Shown here piece by piece: positions 1-8,880 of a stretch of 48,911 nucleotides of DNA. Numbering within the stretch: position 1 is the stretch's first letter; each line of letters begins with the position of its first letter. The notes beneath the pieces are model-generated. The model saw nothing but the letters and a program-made list of their open reading frames with translations, made no database searches and had not been told where the DNA came from. Source of the stretch: a virus. Both the position numbers and the translations under genes were made by a program. The stretch covers positions 1 through 48,911 of IMG/VR virus record IMGVR_UViG_3300029983_000035. One strand, given 5' to 3'.

Positions 1-1
1 A

Positions 2-250
2 AACATAAATTTTGAGAATGAAACAGTAAATTTTACTGTAAAAACATATCTTAATAAAACAGTAAAAGACTCTAAATTGAGTACTATAATTTCAGATAAA
101 CAATTTGGCATTAATACTTATCCTAATATAGGAAATACTAATGTTACTGAAAATTTATTTGAAAAATACATTTTAACTGGCAATATTTTACAAAATCTTG
201 AATTATATCTAATTACTTTAGATGATTATAAAGATGCAACAATAATTTAG
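2..250 (+). CDS. Unidentified protein, C-terminal part (gene starts before the window)
   Basis: An open frame runs from the left edge to a TAG stop at 248-250, giving 82 residues. The fragment is rich in Asn, Thr and Ile, with alternating polar and hydrophobic residues that suggest beta structure, and ends in DDYKDATII. I recognise no family. It lies upstream of the scaffold and capsid genes, where crAss-like phages usually carry other packaging or structural genes, but that placement is only inference. It contains no TGA codon. A 150-base non-coding stretch with a promoter-like element separates it from the next gene. Confidence 0.6.
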   Translation, partial: NINFENETVNFTVKTYLNKTVKDSKLSTIISDKQFGINTYPNIGNTNVTENLFEKYILTGNILQNLELYLITLDDYKDATII

Positions 251-329
251 ATTTTACTTATCTATATTATATAAATATTTATTGTATAAATTAATACATT
301 TTAAATTTAAAATAAATCTAATTTCATTT

Positions 330-360
330 ATTTTTTACTCAAAAATGTATTAATTTTGTA
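330..360 (+). promoter_or_regulatory. Possible Bacteroidota-type promoter before the scaffold/capsid operon
   Basis: The element TAATTTTG at 353-360 matches the Bacteroidota -7 consensus TAnnTTTG exactly. The expected -33 TTTG is only weakly represented by T-rich sequence around 329-336. The site lies about 40 bases upstream of the ATG at 401, in the only sizeable non-coding gap before the capsid genes. T-rich DNA produces such matches by chance, so this is tentative. Confidence 0.4.
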
Positions 361-400
361 CATAAATAAAAATATGAACTAATATGAAAAAATAAAAATT

Positions 401-1426
401 ATGGCAGTAGATACTAATGATTACGATATTAATTTAGATAATTATCCAGTAGTAGAAAATAATGATGATATTGATGATCCTTTTTTATCAGAAATAGATA
501 AACAAGATGATACAATACCATCAGAAACAACTACTGATACTTTTTTAGATACAGAAACAGAAAAAGAAAGCAATAATGTAATTGCATCTTTACTTAGTCA
601 AAAAGGAATTGTAGATTCTTCTAAGATTCAATTTCAAAATGAAGAAGGGGAATTAGAAGAGATAAATTTTAATGATTTATCTTTAGAAGAACAATTAGCA
701 ATTCTTTCAGAAGAAACATCAACACCTGAAATATCAGAACATGAAATGGATGTTTTAAATTTTATGCGTGAAAATAATGTTACTTTTGACGAAGTAATGC
801 AATATGAAAAAGAAAAAGCAATTGCAGAATATATTGAACAAAATAAAGAAACTAATTATACAGTAGATGATTTAAGTAATGAGGAATTATATAGATATGA
901 TTTACAATCTAGATATCCAAATTTATCAGATGAAGAATTAGATGCAAAAATAGCACAAGAAATACTTCAACCTGATACTTTTACTAAAATGACTGATGCT
1001 TTAAGAACAGAATACAAAGGTTTAGAAGATGCACAACAACAAGAATTAGTTGAACAAAAAACACAAGAAAGTGAAAAAACTTATGATGCATTAGTAGAAA
1101 CTATGGTAAAAGTAGCAGAAAATACTAATGATTTATATAGTTTAGATTTAGAAGATAATGATAAAGAAGAAGTATTATCATTTTTATTAGATAGAGATAT
1201 TAATGGACAAAGTGAATTTGCTAAATTACTTGATAATCCAGAAGACTTATTTAAGTTAGCTTGGTTTGCAATTAAAGGTGCAGAGGCATTTGATGTAACA
1301 CATGAATATTATAAAAAAGAAATAGATACGGTTAGAAAGCAGGGTTCTACCAAACCTCCAAGGACAGTGATAGTAAAGTCAGAGGAAAATACAGAAGATA
1401 CTTATGGTATCTGGGATAAAAAATAA
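401..1426 (+). CDS. Putative capsid scaffolding protein
   Basis: A 341-residue, strongly acidic and hydrophilic protein. The first 60 residues are dominated by Asp, Asn, Glu and Thr. The middle (about 85-230) is Glu/Gln/Lys-rich and probably helical or coiled coil, with repeated LSxEE-type segments. It ends in GIWDKK. Its position directly before the major capsid gene (23-base gap) and its composition are typical of phage scaffolding proteins, and crAss-like genomes carry an acidic gene here. No protease motif was seen, so a scaffold/protease fusion is not supported. Both Trp codons are TGG. The assignment rests on context and composition, not on a motif. Confidence 0.6.
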   Translation: MAVDTNDYDINLDNYPVVENNDDIDDPFLSEIDKQDDTIPSETTTDTFLDTETEKESNNVIASLLSQKGIVDSSKIQFQNEEGELEEINFNDLSLEEQLAILSEETSTPEISEHEMDVLNFMRENNVTFDEVMQYEKEKAIAEYIEQNKETNYTVDDLSNEELYRYDLQSRYPNLSDEELDAKIAQEILQPDTFTKMTDALRTEYKGLEDAQQQELVEQKTQESEKTYDALVETMVKVAENTNDLYSLDLEDNDKEEVLSFLLDRDINGQSEFAKLLDNPEDLFKLAWFAIKGAEAFDVTHEYYKKEIDTVRKQGSTKPPRTVIVKSEENTEDTYGIWDKK

Positions 1427-1449
1427 ATCAATTAAAAAATTAATTAATT

Positions 1450-2868
1450 ATGGCAATAATTGCTGAATTTACAACAGTAAAACCTGAATTAGCTCACTCT
1501 AAAACGTATGAAGATTTTTATAAATTTCTTGGTGCTCGTCCAACTCGTTTGGGTATCGTGTCTAAAATGTATGAACATTTAACTGCTTCATATTTAACAG
1601 AAGGACTAGGAAACATTATGTACAATAGTCAAAAAACAGGTTCTAAATTTCAAAAAATCAATTCTCTTATGTTTGAGTGAGAAATTGATGTTAACTTTAT
1701 CAAACGTATAGAATTTGCAGCTGTTCCAACTGGAAATGGTGCTAATGGTTCTGATATTACCATGCAATTTACAGAACGTTATTTTGAACGTAATGATACT
1801 TTCATTATTGAAGAATCAAAACAACAATGTATTGTTATGGAAGCCCCAATTCGTAAATCAGATAATTTCTGGGAATATTCAGTAAGATTAATCGATTCAA
1901 CTTATAAAGAAACTTTAGATTTTACATCATGTCAAATTGGTATGACTACTCGTTTCGTATCTAATATTCAACCAGAATATCATGAAGAAGGTTTTGCTAA
2001 ATTCCAATCAAATATTGAAAAACATCGTAATTGGATTACTGAACATAGAGTTGATGTTAATTACTCTTCTCGTTATGCTTTAACCGAAGATGTATTCTTG
2101 AAAATCTCTAATGGAGAAGATGGTGGAGCTTACAAAGAAGCAATCTTTAAAATGCCTAAAGCAAAAGAACAAGCATTAGCTAGTTTCATGGAAGCTCGTA
2201 ACAATGCTTTACTTTTACAAAAAGGTACTATGGATGTGAATGGTAAGTCTTCAATCATTGACAAATTAGGTCGTCCATTGATTGCTGGTGATGGAGCAAT
2301 CCCTCAAATTAATCGTTTTGCAGGTAAATATAATTACTCTAAATTAAGTGTAGCTGTATTTAATAAAGCCATTACTACAATGACTCAAAAAGCTTCTTCT
2401 CCAGGTGGAAATACATTTGTATTTGTATGTAATGAGGTAGCTTATGCTGATGTTCAAACTACATTAGCTGAATACTTAAACAACTTCAAAGTATTAAATT
2501 CTTACATCTACTCACAAGCAGAAGGGAAAACTATTAAAGTTGGTGCTACTTATAGTTCTTATGAATTCTTAAATAACACAATCGTATTCAAAGTAGATCG
2601 TGCTTTATCTCGTGAATATCCAAATAAAGGTTATGCAATCTTAGTAGATTTAACTGCTGATAAAGCAAGTGGTCAACCAGCATTACAATTATTCTCTTTA
2701 AAAGGCGCTGAATTTACAAGTAATACTTTAGCTGGTGTTGGTGGTCTTGATGGTGCAACTTCAGGTGTAGTTTCTACTCCAGTTGCAGGTAGCAAATTAA
2801 TCAATAGTGGATTTGCAGGTATTGGGGTATTTACACCGTATAGAGCGTTCGTACTTTGTCAATCATAA
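1450..2868 (+). CDS. Major capsid protein (crAss-like; TGA read as Trp; C-terminus also encoded by a downstream exon)
   Basis: HK97-fold major capsid protein of crAss-like phages, 472 residues when TGA at 1678-1680 is read as Trp77 in the segment FEWEIDVNFIKRIEF. Recognisable crAss capsid segments include EAIFKMPKAKEQ, AGDGAIPQINRFAGKY, KVGATYSSYEF, FKVDRALSREYP, GGLDGATSG and STPVAGSKLI. The frame reads through to TAA at 2866-2868, ending PYRAFVLCQS. A group I intron appears to begin after T2839; splicing to the exon at 3921-3949 would instead give PYRSFVLMQN, also 472 residues. Arg is mostly encoded by CGT, unlike the AGA-rich neighbours, as expected for a highly expressed gene. It follows the scaffold-like gene by 23 bases. 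Confidence 0.93.
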
Positions 2869-2932
2869 TCAATATAGAAATATTTGATTAAATATCTGAT
2901 TATAGTAATATTTAAAATATATTCTAAATCAT

Positions 2933-2964
2933 TTTGTTTTACCACATAAGTTTCGTAACTTTGC
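2933..2964 (+). promoter_or_regulatory. Bacteroidota-type promoter for the intron-encoded endonuclease
   Basis: TTTG at 2933-2936, a 19-base spacer, then TAACTTTG at 2956-2963. This is a full match to the Bacteroidota primary-sigma consensus (TTTG, 19-21 nt, TAnnTTTG). The endonuclease ATG follows at 2982, leaving a very short leader. It lies inside the intron, so the endonuclease could be transcribed by host RNA polymerase independently of the capsid message. Confidence 0.62.
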
Positions 2965-2981
2965 ATATTATTAAAATAAAT

Positions 2982-3713
2982 ATGGAGAAATACAAAATTA
3001 AAAATAATCACTATTTATATAAAATTACCAATGTAATAACTAAAGAATATTATTTAGGTGTAAGAAGTTGTGATTGTGAAGTAAAAAAAGATAGATATAT
3101 GGGTTCAAGTCAAGTTTGGACTAAGGAATATATTAAAGATAATAAACAAAATCTTAAGAAGGAGATTCTAAATGAATTTCCTTCGAGAGAAGAAGCAGAT
3201 ATTAATGAAGTTATATTATTAAAAGAGAATGAACATAATTCTTTATGTATCAATATTTTATATGATTCAATTCCTAGTTGGTTGGGTAAAAAACAATCTG
3301 AGGAACATATAAATAAACGGAAATTATGTGGTGAAAGAAATGGTATGTTTGGTAAACATCATACAGATGAAGTTAAATTTCAAATTTCTGAATCACTTAA
3401 AGGACGTACTATTACAGAAGAAACTAGAGAAAAGATGTGTAAAGCTCAAAAAGGTAGAGTAATAACAGATGAAACTAAAGAAAAACTTAGAATTGCTAAA
3501 GAAGTTAAGAAATTAATTATAGATACAATTACTAATGAACAATGGGTTATGGGTTTAAAGTCATTTGCCGCTGAACATAATTTAGTTTATACAAGTTTAC
3601 GTTATGCTGAAAAAAATAAAACTTTATATAAAAAACGATACAAAGTAGAATGCATTAATGATGCGGCCTTCATTGGTAACAATGATTGCAAATTGGGTGA
3701 AAACGGGGAATAA
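2982..3713 (+). CDS. GIY-YIG homing endonuclease with NUMOD3 repeats (intron-encoded)
   Basis: A 243-residue site-specific DNA endonuclease of the type that spreads group I introns. The N-terminus has a GIY-YIG-like pattern: YLYKITN at about 12-18, then YYLGVRS at about 25-31, with a conserved-type Arg. A Glu in an EADINEVILL helix follows. Then come NUMOD3-type DNA-binding repeats (about 105-170) with motifs such as GERNGMFGKHHT, SLKGRTITEE and KAQKGRVITDE. A C-terminal helix-turn-helix-like segment follows (FAAEHNLVYTSLRYA). I chose ATG 2982 over an in-frame TTG at 2934 because the TTG overlaps the promoter. The stop lies at the start of the ribozyme core. All three Trp codons are TGG, so the gene is readable under the standard host code. 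Confidence 0.85.
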   Translation: MEKYKIKNNHYLYKITNVITKEYYLGVRSCDCEVKKDRYMGSSQVWTKEYIKDNKQNLKKEILNEFPSREEADINEVILLKENEHNSLCINILYDSIPSWLGKKQSEEHINKRKLCGERNGMFGKHHTDEVKFQISESLKGRTITEETREKMCKAQKGRVITDETKEKLRIAKEVKKLIIDTITNEQWVMGLKSFAAEHNLVYTSLRYAEKNKTLYKKRYKVECINDAAFIGNNDCKLGENGE

Positions 3714-3920
3714 CCAGAAGTGGTCAATCCCGTCGGAAGTTTGGGAAAACTAATTAAAGTACCAAAAACCGCTAACGACTAATAGGTGAGTATAGTAAAC
3801 AATAATCCTAACACGAGTGCCCGACCTCTTTATTTAGAGAGGATGATATAGTCTGAGCAATGGTATAACAAAAGAAGCCATTGAATTAAGGGATAAAGAG
3901 CCTTTAAGATAACAACACTG

Positions 3921-3949
3921 ACAGAAGCTTCGTACTTATGCAAAACTAG
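3921..3949 (+). other. Second exon of the capsid gene (last nine codons)
   Basis: After the proposed splice, T2839 joins AC at 3921 to form a TAC codon. The frame then reads Y-R-S-F-V-L-M-Q-N and stops at TAG 3947-3949. Capsid proteins of crAss-like phages commonly end near a PYRSF motif, so this exon looks like the ancestral C-terminus. It resembles the in-frame sequence at the start of the intron (2839-2868), with 20 of 30 bases identical including TTCGTACTT. Confidence 0.7.
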
Positions 3950-3975
3950 GATTAAGTTTAAATAATCCAAAATTA

Positions 3976-4020
3976 AAATATAACTGCTACATAAATCGTG
4001 TAGCAGTTATATTTATTAGA
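3976..4020 (+). terminator. Rho-independent terminator after the capsid gene
   Basis: A perfect 15-bp inverted repeat (3976-3990 with 4000-4014) surrounds a 9-base loop. The core pairing is ACTGCTAC with GTAGCAGT, followed by T-rich sequence. It lies 27 bases after the second-exon stop and separates the abundant capsid transcript from the downstream genes. The remaining 60 bases before the next gene are A/T-rich, with a small GTAGT/ACTAC hairpin near 4045-4057. Confidence 0.75.
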
Positions 4021-4081
4021 TAATAAAATATAAAAAATAGATATGTAGTTTAACTACTACTTAAATTAAAAATGAATTAAT

Positions 4082-4897
4082 ATGAATGATAATATTATTA
4101 TTATAAGAAGTGTATTTGGAAAAGTTGAACAATCATTCTTTATCCAACCATGTCCTAATCCAAAAACTGGTCAATTACCTGCACATGTAAAACCAATAAA
4201 TTCAAATGGGGATATGATTTTATCTGAAAAAGATAGAACTGAGATGAGTCAAGGTGCAATATTTATTGCCGCTGATGAAGCAATTGAAATAGTTGATGGA
4301 ACTATGTTCGATTTAGACAATGATTATCAAAAAGCAAGATGGGAAGCTATTCAATATTCTAAACTGATTGCAAAAGAGAGAACCGCTACTAATGAACAAG
4401 GTGAATTCCTTATTGATGGTGGTCAAAAAAGATATGGAATTGCAGATTTATATATACAACGTCCAGGAGAAGATACTAAGATTAAAAATACTAAAAAACG
4501 TTTAGTTATTAAAGCTCAAAATTTTGTTTTAGAAGATTCACAAGAAGGTAGAGTTACAAAATGTAAATTACTTGGTAAAGAAATGGGTAGTGCACATTAC
4601 AGTGATGTTGAAGATTACTTATTAAGTATTGCAGAAAAAACCCCAAATAAAATTATTGATTTGTATACAGGTACAGATACAGAAATTCGTATGTTATTAA
4701 TTGATGCTTTAAAAGCAGGAGTTATATTAATTAAATCAGGTATTTATACCTATGGTGATTATGTAAATCTTGGTGTAACTGAAAATGCAGCTATTGCATG
4801 GTTAAAACAACAAGGAAATGCTAAATTAGTTGCAGAAATTAACTCTGAAACATACCCAAATTATAATAAAGTAGAGAAACCAATCTCTAAAAAATAA
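4082..4897 (+). CDS. Conserved-type crAss-like structural protein, function unknown
   Basis: A 271-residue soluble-looking protein with mixed alpha/beta composition and no signal peptide or membrane segment. It opens with NIIIIRSVFGKVEQSFFIQP. A central segment has KKRLVIKAQNFVLEDS, and the C-terminal half is helical (AEKTPNKIIDLYTGTDTEI). Its place between the capsid gene and the connector gene suggests a head-auxiliary or head-tail interface protein, but no motif proves that. Both Trp codons are TGG. ATG 4082 is used because an earlier ATG at 4071 stops after two codons. It is transcribed after the capsid terminator, so it needs read-through or its own promoter; no clear promoter was seen. 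Confidence 0.6.
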   Translation: MNDNIIIIRSVFGKVEQSFFIQPCPNPKTGQLPAHVKPINSNGDMILSEKDRTEMSQGAIFIAADEAIEIVDGTMFDLDNDYQKARWEAIQYSKLIAKERTATNEQGEFLIDGGQKRYGIADLYIQRPGEDTKIKNTKKRLVIKAQNFVLEDSQEGRVTKCKLLGKEMGSAHYSDVEDYLLSIAEKTPNKIIDLYTGTDTEIRMLLIDALKAGVILIKSGIYTYGDYVNLGVTENAAIAWLKQQGNAKLVAEINSETYPNYNKVEKPISKK

Positions 4898-4922
4898 TAT
4901 CATTCATTAACCTAATTAACCA

Positions 4923-6194
4923 ATGACAGCAAACCAAGTATTCGAAGCAGCTTTAACAGAGGTAAATAAAACTGGTGCTCCAAGTTTATTATTAGAGGAT
5001 TATAATTATTTTATCAATAAAGCTATTAATGTTTTTATTAATAAAGGTTATAATGCTTATGATATAAATCAGCAGAAATCAGATGATTTAAGAGTGTTAA
5101 AAAGTACTGCTGTTTTAACTCCAAAATTACAAAATGTATATCCTACTATTTCTGGTTCGGGGTCAACAGCAGTATCAAATTCTCAATTATTTAAAGCAAC
5201 ATATGAGGTAAATCTGCCAGATGATTATTTTCATATTTTAAATTGTTTAGTTGAATATAATGTTAAAAAACGATTTAAATGTTATAATGAAGGAACGTAT
5301 ATACAATTTGGGGCTAAACGATTAACAGGGGATATGTGATCACAAGTTATAAATAATTATTATATGAGACCTACATATAATAACCCCTATTTCTATATTC
5401 ATAATGTAAATATACAAAATACATTTCCTACACAAGATACTCAAAAACCTTTAGTAGTAGATAATTTTACTGATATTTCAAATATAGGGCCTTTAACATT
5501 GAAAGGATATTATAAAATAAATACTGTAGGAAAAACAAATCAAACTACATATTATTATACTTCTGAACCAATTACGAGAAAAATTATTACTGGAACTTTT
5601 ACAGTAGGAGGACAAGATGTATTATTAAAAACTCCTACTACATATACAAGAACTACAGGAAATTTTATTACTGATGGTTTACAAATTAATGATTTGGTAT
5701 ATATAGCAACTGGTGGTCCAGCTTTAACAGCAAGAATACTTGAAGTTACAGAACTTGTAATTACATTAGATACTTATTCAAATTCGCAAACTACTTTTAT
5801 AGGTGATATATATGCTTATTTAAATTTAAATAAAGTTGATCCAGATTTTAATATGAATTTAGTAGAAAAAGAAGAAGAAATGAGATATGGAAACACTAAT
5901 GCTGTAAGAATGGAACTTCGTTTTGGAAAAGATGATACTGTTTTTAAACCAACAAGTGTTTATGTAGATTATTTAAAAACTCCTCAATATATAAGATTAA
6001 CACCAGATCAAGTTGATGCAGTAGAAGATACTTCTCAAATATTAGAATTTCCTGATTATGTAGTTCAAGAAATTGTAAATGAATTAGTTGTTTTATTAAT
6101 GGAAAATGCCGGTGATCAAAGATTACAAACGACTATTCCTATAAACCAATCAATAGCTAATCCTGCACAACAACAACCTCAAGGAAAAAGATAA
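4923..6194 (+). CDS. Putative head-tail connector (ring/collar) protein
   Basis: 423 residues when TGA at 5337-5339 is read as Trp139, which joins two same-frame ORFs. The N-terminus (about 5-50) is a predicted helical region with FEAALTEVNKTGAPSLLLED and YNYFINKAINVFINKGY. The middle is beta-rich. The C-terminus has a helix, FPDYVVQEIVNELVVLLMEN, followed by a Pro/Gln-rich tail. Helical N- and C-terminal parts around a beta insert resemble the connector/ring proteins next to crAss capsid genes. The exact ring identity cannot be set by eye. It starts 25 bases after the previous gene and probably shares its transcript. Confidence 0.6.
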
Positions 6195-6265
6195 GATTCG
6201 TACTATTATTTAGTACATTAAAAGATTAAGAGGAAACTCTATTAACAAAAATAAAAAAAAACAAT
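6195..6265 (+). other. Short spacer with two small hairpins
   Basis: This 71-base gap holds GTACT/AGTAC (6200-6204 with 6212-6216) and AGAG-GAAA-CTCT (6229-6240, a GAAA tetraloop) before an A-rich leader and the ATG at 6266. Neither hairpin has a T tract, so they look more like RNA-stability or processing elements than terminators. No consensus promoter was seen. Confidence 0.3.
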
Positions 6266-7375
6266 ATGTTTCAATTCACAACAGAAACCATTATTAATTC
6301 AAATGTAGATTCAAGTGGTGCTACTAAATTTTTCGCAAATGGTAACACTTTTAGTGTACTACGTGCAGGTAATTATAAATCTTCAGAAGTAGTAAGTGTA
6401 TTTAAAAATCCTTATTCAGCTGCTGTTAAAGAAACTTTAGTAACTACTATTACGGGTAATCCTGTAGTTGGTCAAATCTATCGTTTAGCTTTAGATATTA
6501 AATTATCTGGTTCAGCTAATTCAGAATATGCAAATGATTTTGTAGTTCGTTCAAAAAGATTCTTCTATGAAGTTAAAGCAGCTACAACAGTAGCAGCAGA
6601 CTTAGCAACTTTATTTACAACAGCTGTATTAAAAGAAGCAACTGTAACTGGTTTCTCTTTATTTACTGTTAGTAATGCAGGTGCAGTTATAACAATAACT
6701 TCAGGTACAGAATATCAACGTTTCAAAAAAGCAGAAATTCAAACTTTACTTGATGGAACAGTAGTTAACGGAGCAGTTCTTACTGGTTATGATAACTATA
6801 ATGTTTATCAAGATTTAATTGCAACTGGTGCAGTAACAGCTGGAAAACAAGGATTTGGTACAACTACATGGTTGACTAAAAACTTACGTTTACCAACTAT
6901 TGATCGTACTAATTGGACTGCAATTGGTCAAGAAGAACTTCCTGCTGCAGGTGGACAATATACACAATATTCTATTCGTAGTGCTATCAAACGTAGTGTT
7001 ACAGGAATGGGAGCAGTAGGTCAAGAAATGACATCTATTGTAACTGCTATTTTCTATGTATTATCAACTGTAACTACAGCTTTTGAATCAGCTATGACAA
7101 CTGCTGGATTAACTATACTTAATGCACAACCTGCTACTGGTAATGAATTCATTGTAACTACTCCTGATACAACTATTGCTGTAGGAGACTTTACTACTTT
7201 AACACCTCAAGGTGCAGTTGGTGCAGTAACTTATGCAGTGTCTGATGCAACTAAATTTGCTTCTGTAAATGCTAATGGTGTAACTAGTGTTGCTTTAGCA
7301 CCAGGCGCAAACATTGTTACAGTTACTGATTCACTTGGAAATACAGGAACTATTACAATCAATGTAATTGCCTAA
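6266..7375 (+). CDS. Abundant structural protein with C-terminal Ig-like domain
   Basis: A 369-residue Ala/Thr/Val-rich protein. Residues 1 to about 285 are beta-rich with an Ala/Thr helical stretch (MGAVGQEMTSIVTAIFYVLS, about 249-268). The last 80 residues resemble a bacterial Ig-like fold: FTTLTPQGAVGAVTYAVSDA, then FASVNANGVTSVALAPG and a terminal TVTDSLGNTGTITINV strand. Such domains decorate phage capsids or tails and can bind surface glycans. Arg codons are mostly CGT, as in the capsid gene, suggesting high expression. It is followed at once by a strong terminator. A head decoration/fibre protein or a tail protein are both possible. Trp codons are TGG. Confidence 0.6.
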   Translation: MFQFTTETIINSNVDSSGATKFFANGNTFSVLRAGNYKSSEVVSVFKNPYSAAVKETLVTTITGNPVVGQIYRLALDIKLSGSANSEYANDFVVRSKRFFYEVKAATTVAADLATLFTTAVLKEATVTGFSLFTVSNAGAVITITSGTEYQRFKKAEIQTLLDGTVVNGAVLTGYDNYNVYQDLIATGAVTAGKQGFGTTTWLTKNLRLPTIDRTNWTAIGQEELPAAGGQYTQYSIRSAIKRSVTGMGAVGQEMTSIVTAIFYVLSTVTTAFESAMTTAGLTILNAQPATGNEFIVTTPDTTIAVGDFTTLTPQGAVGAVTYAVSDATKFASVNANGVTSVALAPGANIVTVTDSLGNTGTITINVIA

Positions 7376-7399
7376 TATTAACATTTTCTAATCACCACT

Positions 7400-7440
7400 A
7401 AATTGCGGGCAGGGAACTTCCTGTTCGCAATTTTTTATTT
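7400..7440 (+). terminator. Rho-independent terminator after the Ig-domain structural gene
   Basis: AAATTGCG at 7400-7407 pairs with CGCAATTT at 7426-7433. CAGG/CCTG continues the stem through two G-T pairs, giving about 14 bp with a short loop, followed by a run of T residues. It starts 25 bases after the TAA at 7375 and is one of the more G/C-rich hairpins in the window. Confidence 0.8.
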
Positions 7441-7450
7441 AAATTAAACT

Positions 7451-8119
7451 ATGATTATACAAAAACAAGCATCTGCAATCTGAAATGATGTAGTAGGTGG
7501 ATTAGAAGGTTTAAGATCTACTCCTGCAATATCTATGGATCAATTAGAAGATGATGTAGTAGATACACGTTTACAAGTTATAAAAGAATATTCTACTAAA
7601 AATCTTTTACCTATTAGAGATTTAATGGATTCAATAAATTGCATACAAGTCGATTGTATGAGTTTAGATAAATGCTGTATTGCAATCAATAATCACAGCA
7701 AACCTATCTCTCATTTTGAAATACCACAATTAGTTAATGATTTTGGAGAACAAGCAATTGGATTTTTAGGAAGTACAGATAAAATGATACATTTTAAGGC
7801 TTATACTAATAGAATGTTTAAATATCATAAAACCAAATTTAGAGGTGCGGATAAACCTTATGTTTATATTGAAACTACTCCAAATAAAAATAATTTATAT
7901 GATTGTTGAATTTTTAATGCTCCTTTATTAAAACAATTAACTATTATAGGTATTTTTAAAGATCCTAGGCAAGTAGAACAATATTCATGTTGTACAGAAG
8001 ATTCTGATAATATGACATTTATAAATAAAGAAGTAAGAAAAAGACTTACGCAAGAAAAATTATACTACTACCGACAAATGGTAGCTCAACCTCAACCGAA
8101 TACTCAAGTAGCACATTAA
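7451..8119 (+). CDS. crAss-like tail/ring structural protein
   Basis: 222 residues starting at ATG 7451, with TGA codons at 7481 and 7907 read as Trp (AIWNDV and DCWIFN). Under the standard code only a 124-codon internal frame would be seen. It is a mixed alpha/beta soluble protein. Cys residues are frequent (CIQVDCMSLDKCCIA and a later CC), with no obvious metal-binding pattern. The C-terminus has a helical KEVRKRLTQEKLYYYRQM. It is the first gene after a terminator and begins a compact run of tail genes; the next ATG is 1 base after its stop. Position suggests one of the stacked ring proteins of the crAss tail. Confidence 0.6.
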
Positions 8120-8120
8120 A

Positions 8121-8828
8121 ATGGATAATACACTAAACTTTTATACTGCATATTCACATTTATATGATGTATATGGAGTCGAAATAAATGAAGATTTATT
8201 TGAGACACTAGGTATGGTGGCTTGAAATAAAATAGGAAATAGGCAATCTAGAATATACAGTATTCAATTAAAACCAGAACCTAATACAATTGGAGGATGA
8301 TCTATTGAATTACCTTGTAATGTAGATTCTATAGAAACAGTTACTGCTAATTATGAAGATTATCAAAAAACTAGTCCAACTCAAAATTTTCCAGGAATAT
8401 TAAGTATGCCTACAGAAAATCATATTGAATTTGAAAAATATGGAACAAATGATCTTTATATATCAGGAAAATTTTTAAAATATAGACAAGTTGGAAATAC
8501 TTTAACATTCACAGAACCATATAATGTAGTTAATATATTATATAAAGGAACTTATGCAGATGAAGATGGATTACCTTATTTAAATATTAAAGAAGTAGAT
8601 GCAATTGCTTTATATATTGTATATACTGATGGTTTTAAAAAGGCTAGACAAACTCATGATCAAGCTACTCAACAAATGGCTATGCTTGATAAACAGTTAT
8701 GGGATAAAGCTTGTAGTGCTGCAAGAGTTCCAATGACTATTTCACAAAATGAAATGAATGAAATTTTAGATGCTAATACATCTTGGAATAGAAAAATGTA
8801 CGGAAAAAGTTTCAAACCAATTCAGTAG
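8121..8828 (+). CDS. crAss-like tail/ring structural protein
   Basis: 235 residues from ATG 8121, with TGA at 8223 and 8298 read as Trp (VAWNKIG and GGWSIEL). The N-terminal half looks beta-rich. The C-terminal part has YIVYTDGFKKARQTHDQAT followed by helices, ending SWNRKMYGKSFKPIQ. The FKKARQ segment recurs in the next gene product (DDFKKARQNGAF), but the shared stretch is very short. The one-base gap to the upstream stop suggests translational coupling. No enzymatic motif was seen; a stopper, ring or connector role is inferred from position. Confidence 0.58.
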
Positions 8829-8880
8829 TAGTATTAAATGATGAAAATTATATTGAACTTTAATTAAAGAATAAAAAATT

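Larger units (their letters stand above)
2840..3920 (+). ncRNA. Group I self-splicing intron in the capsid gene, containing a homing endonuclease gene
   Basis: The ribozyme core lies mostly after the endonuclease stop. GATATAGTC at 3844-3853 is the typical 3' strand of P7, and GACTA just after 3770 is its exact complement. CCTCT/AGAGAGG forms P8. CAATGG/CCATTG forms P9. AAGG/CCTT forms a further 3' hairpin. CGGGG/TCCCG with inner ACCA/TGGT forms P5-like pairing. The proposed 5' splice site follows T2839, where CGT can pair with GCG at 2845-2847 and place a U-G wobble at the junction. The proposed 3' splice site follows G3920. These sites restore the capsid frame exactly. P1 is short, so the boundaries are less certain than the presence of the intron. 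Confidence 0.82.

Noticed and set aside
1681-1761. A frameshift or pseudogene break in the capsid gene
   Set aside because: The frame is unchanged across the TGA at 1678, and a Trp there matches crAss capsid sequences; it is recoding, not decay.
2934-2981. TTG start giving a longer homing endonuclease
   Set aside because: The extra 16 codons overlap the -33 and -7 promoter elements and are outside the GIY-YIG domain; ATG 2982 is a better start.
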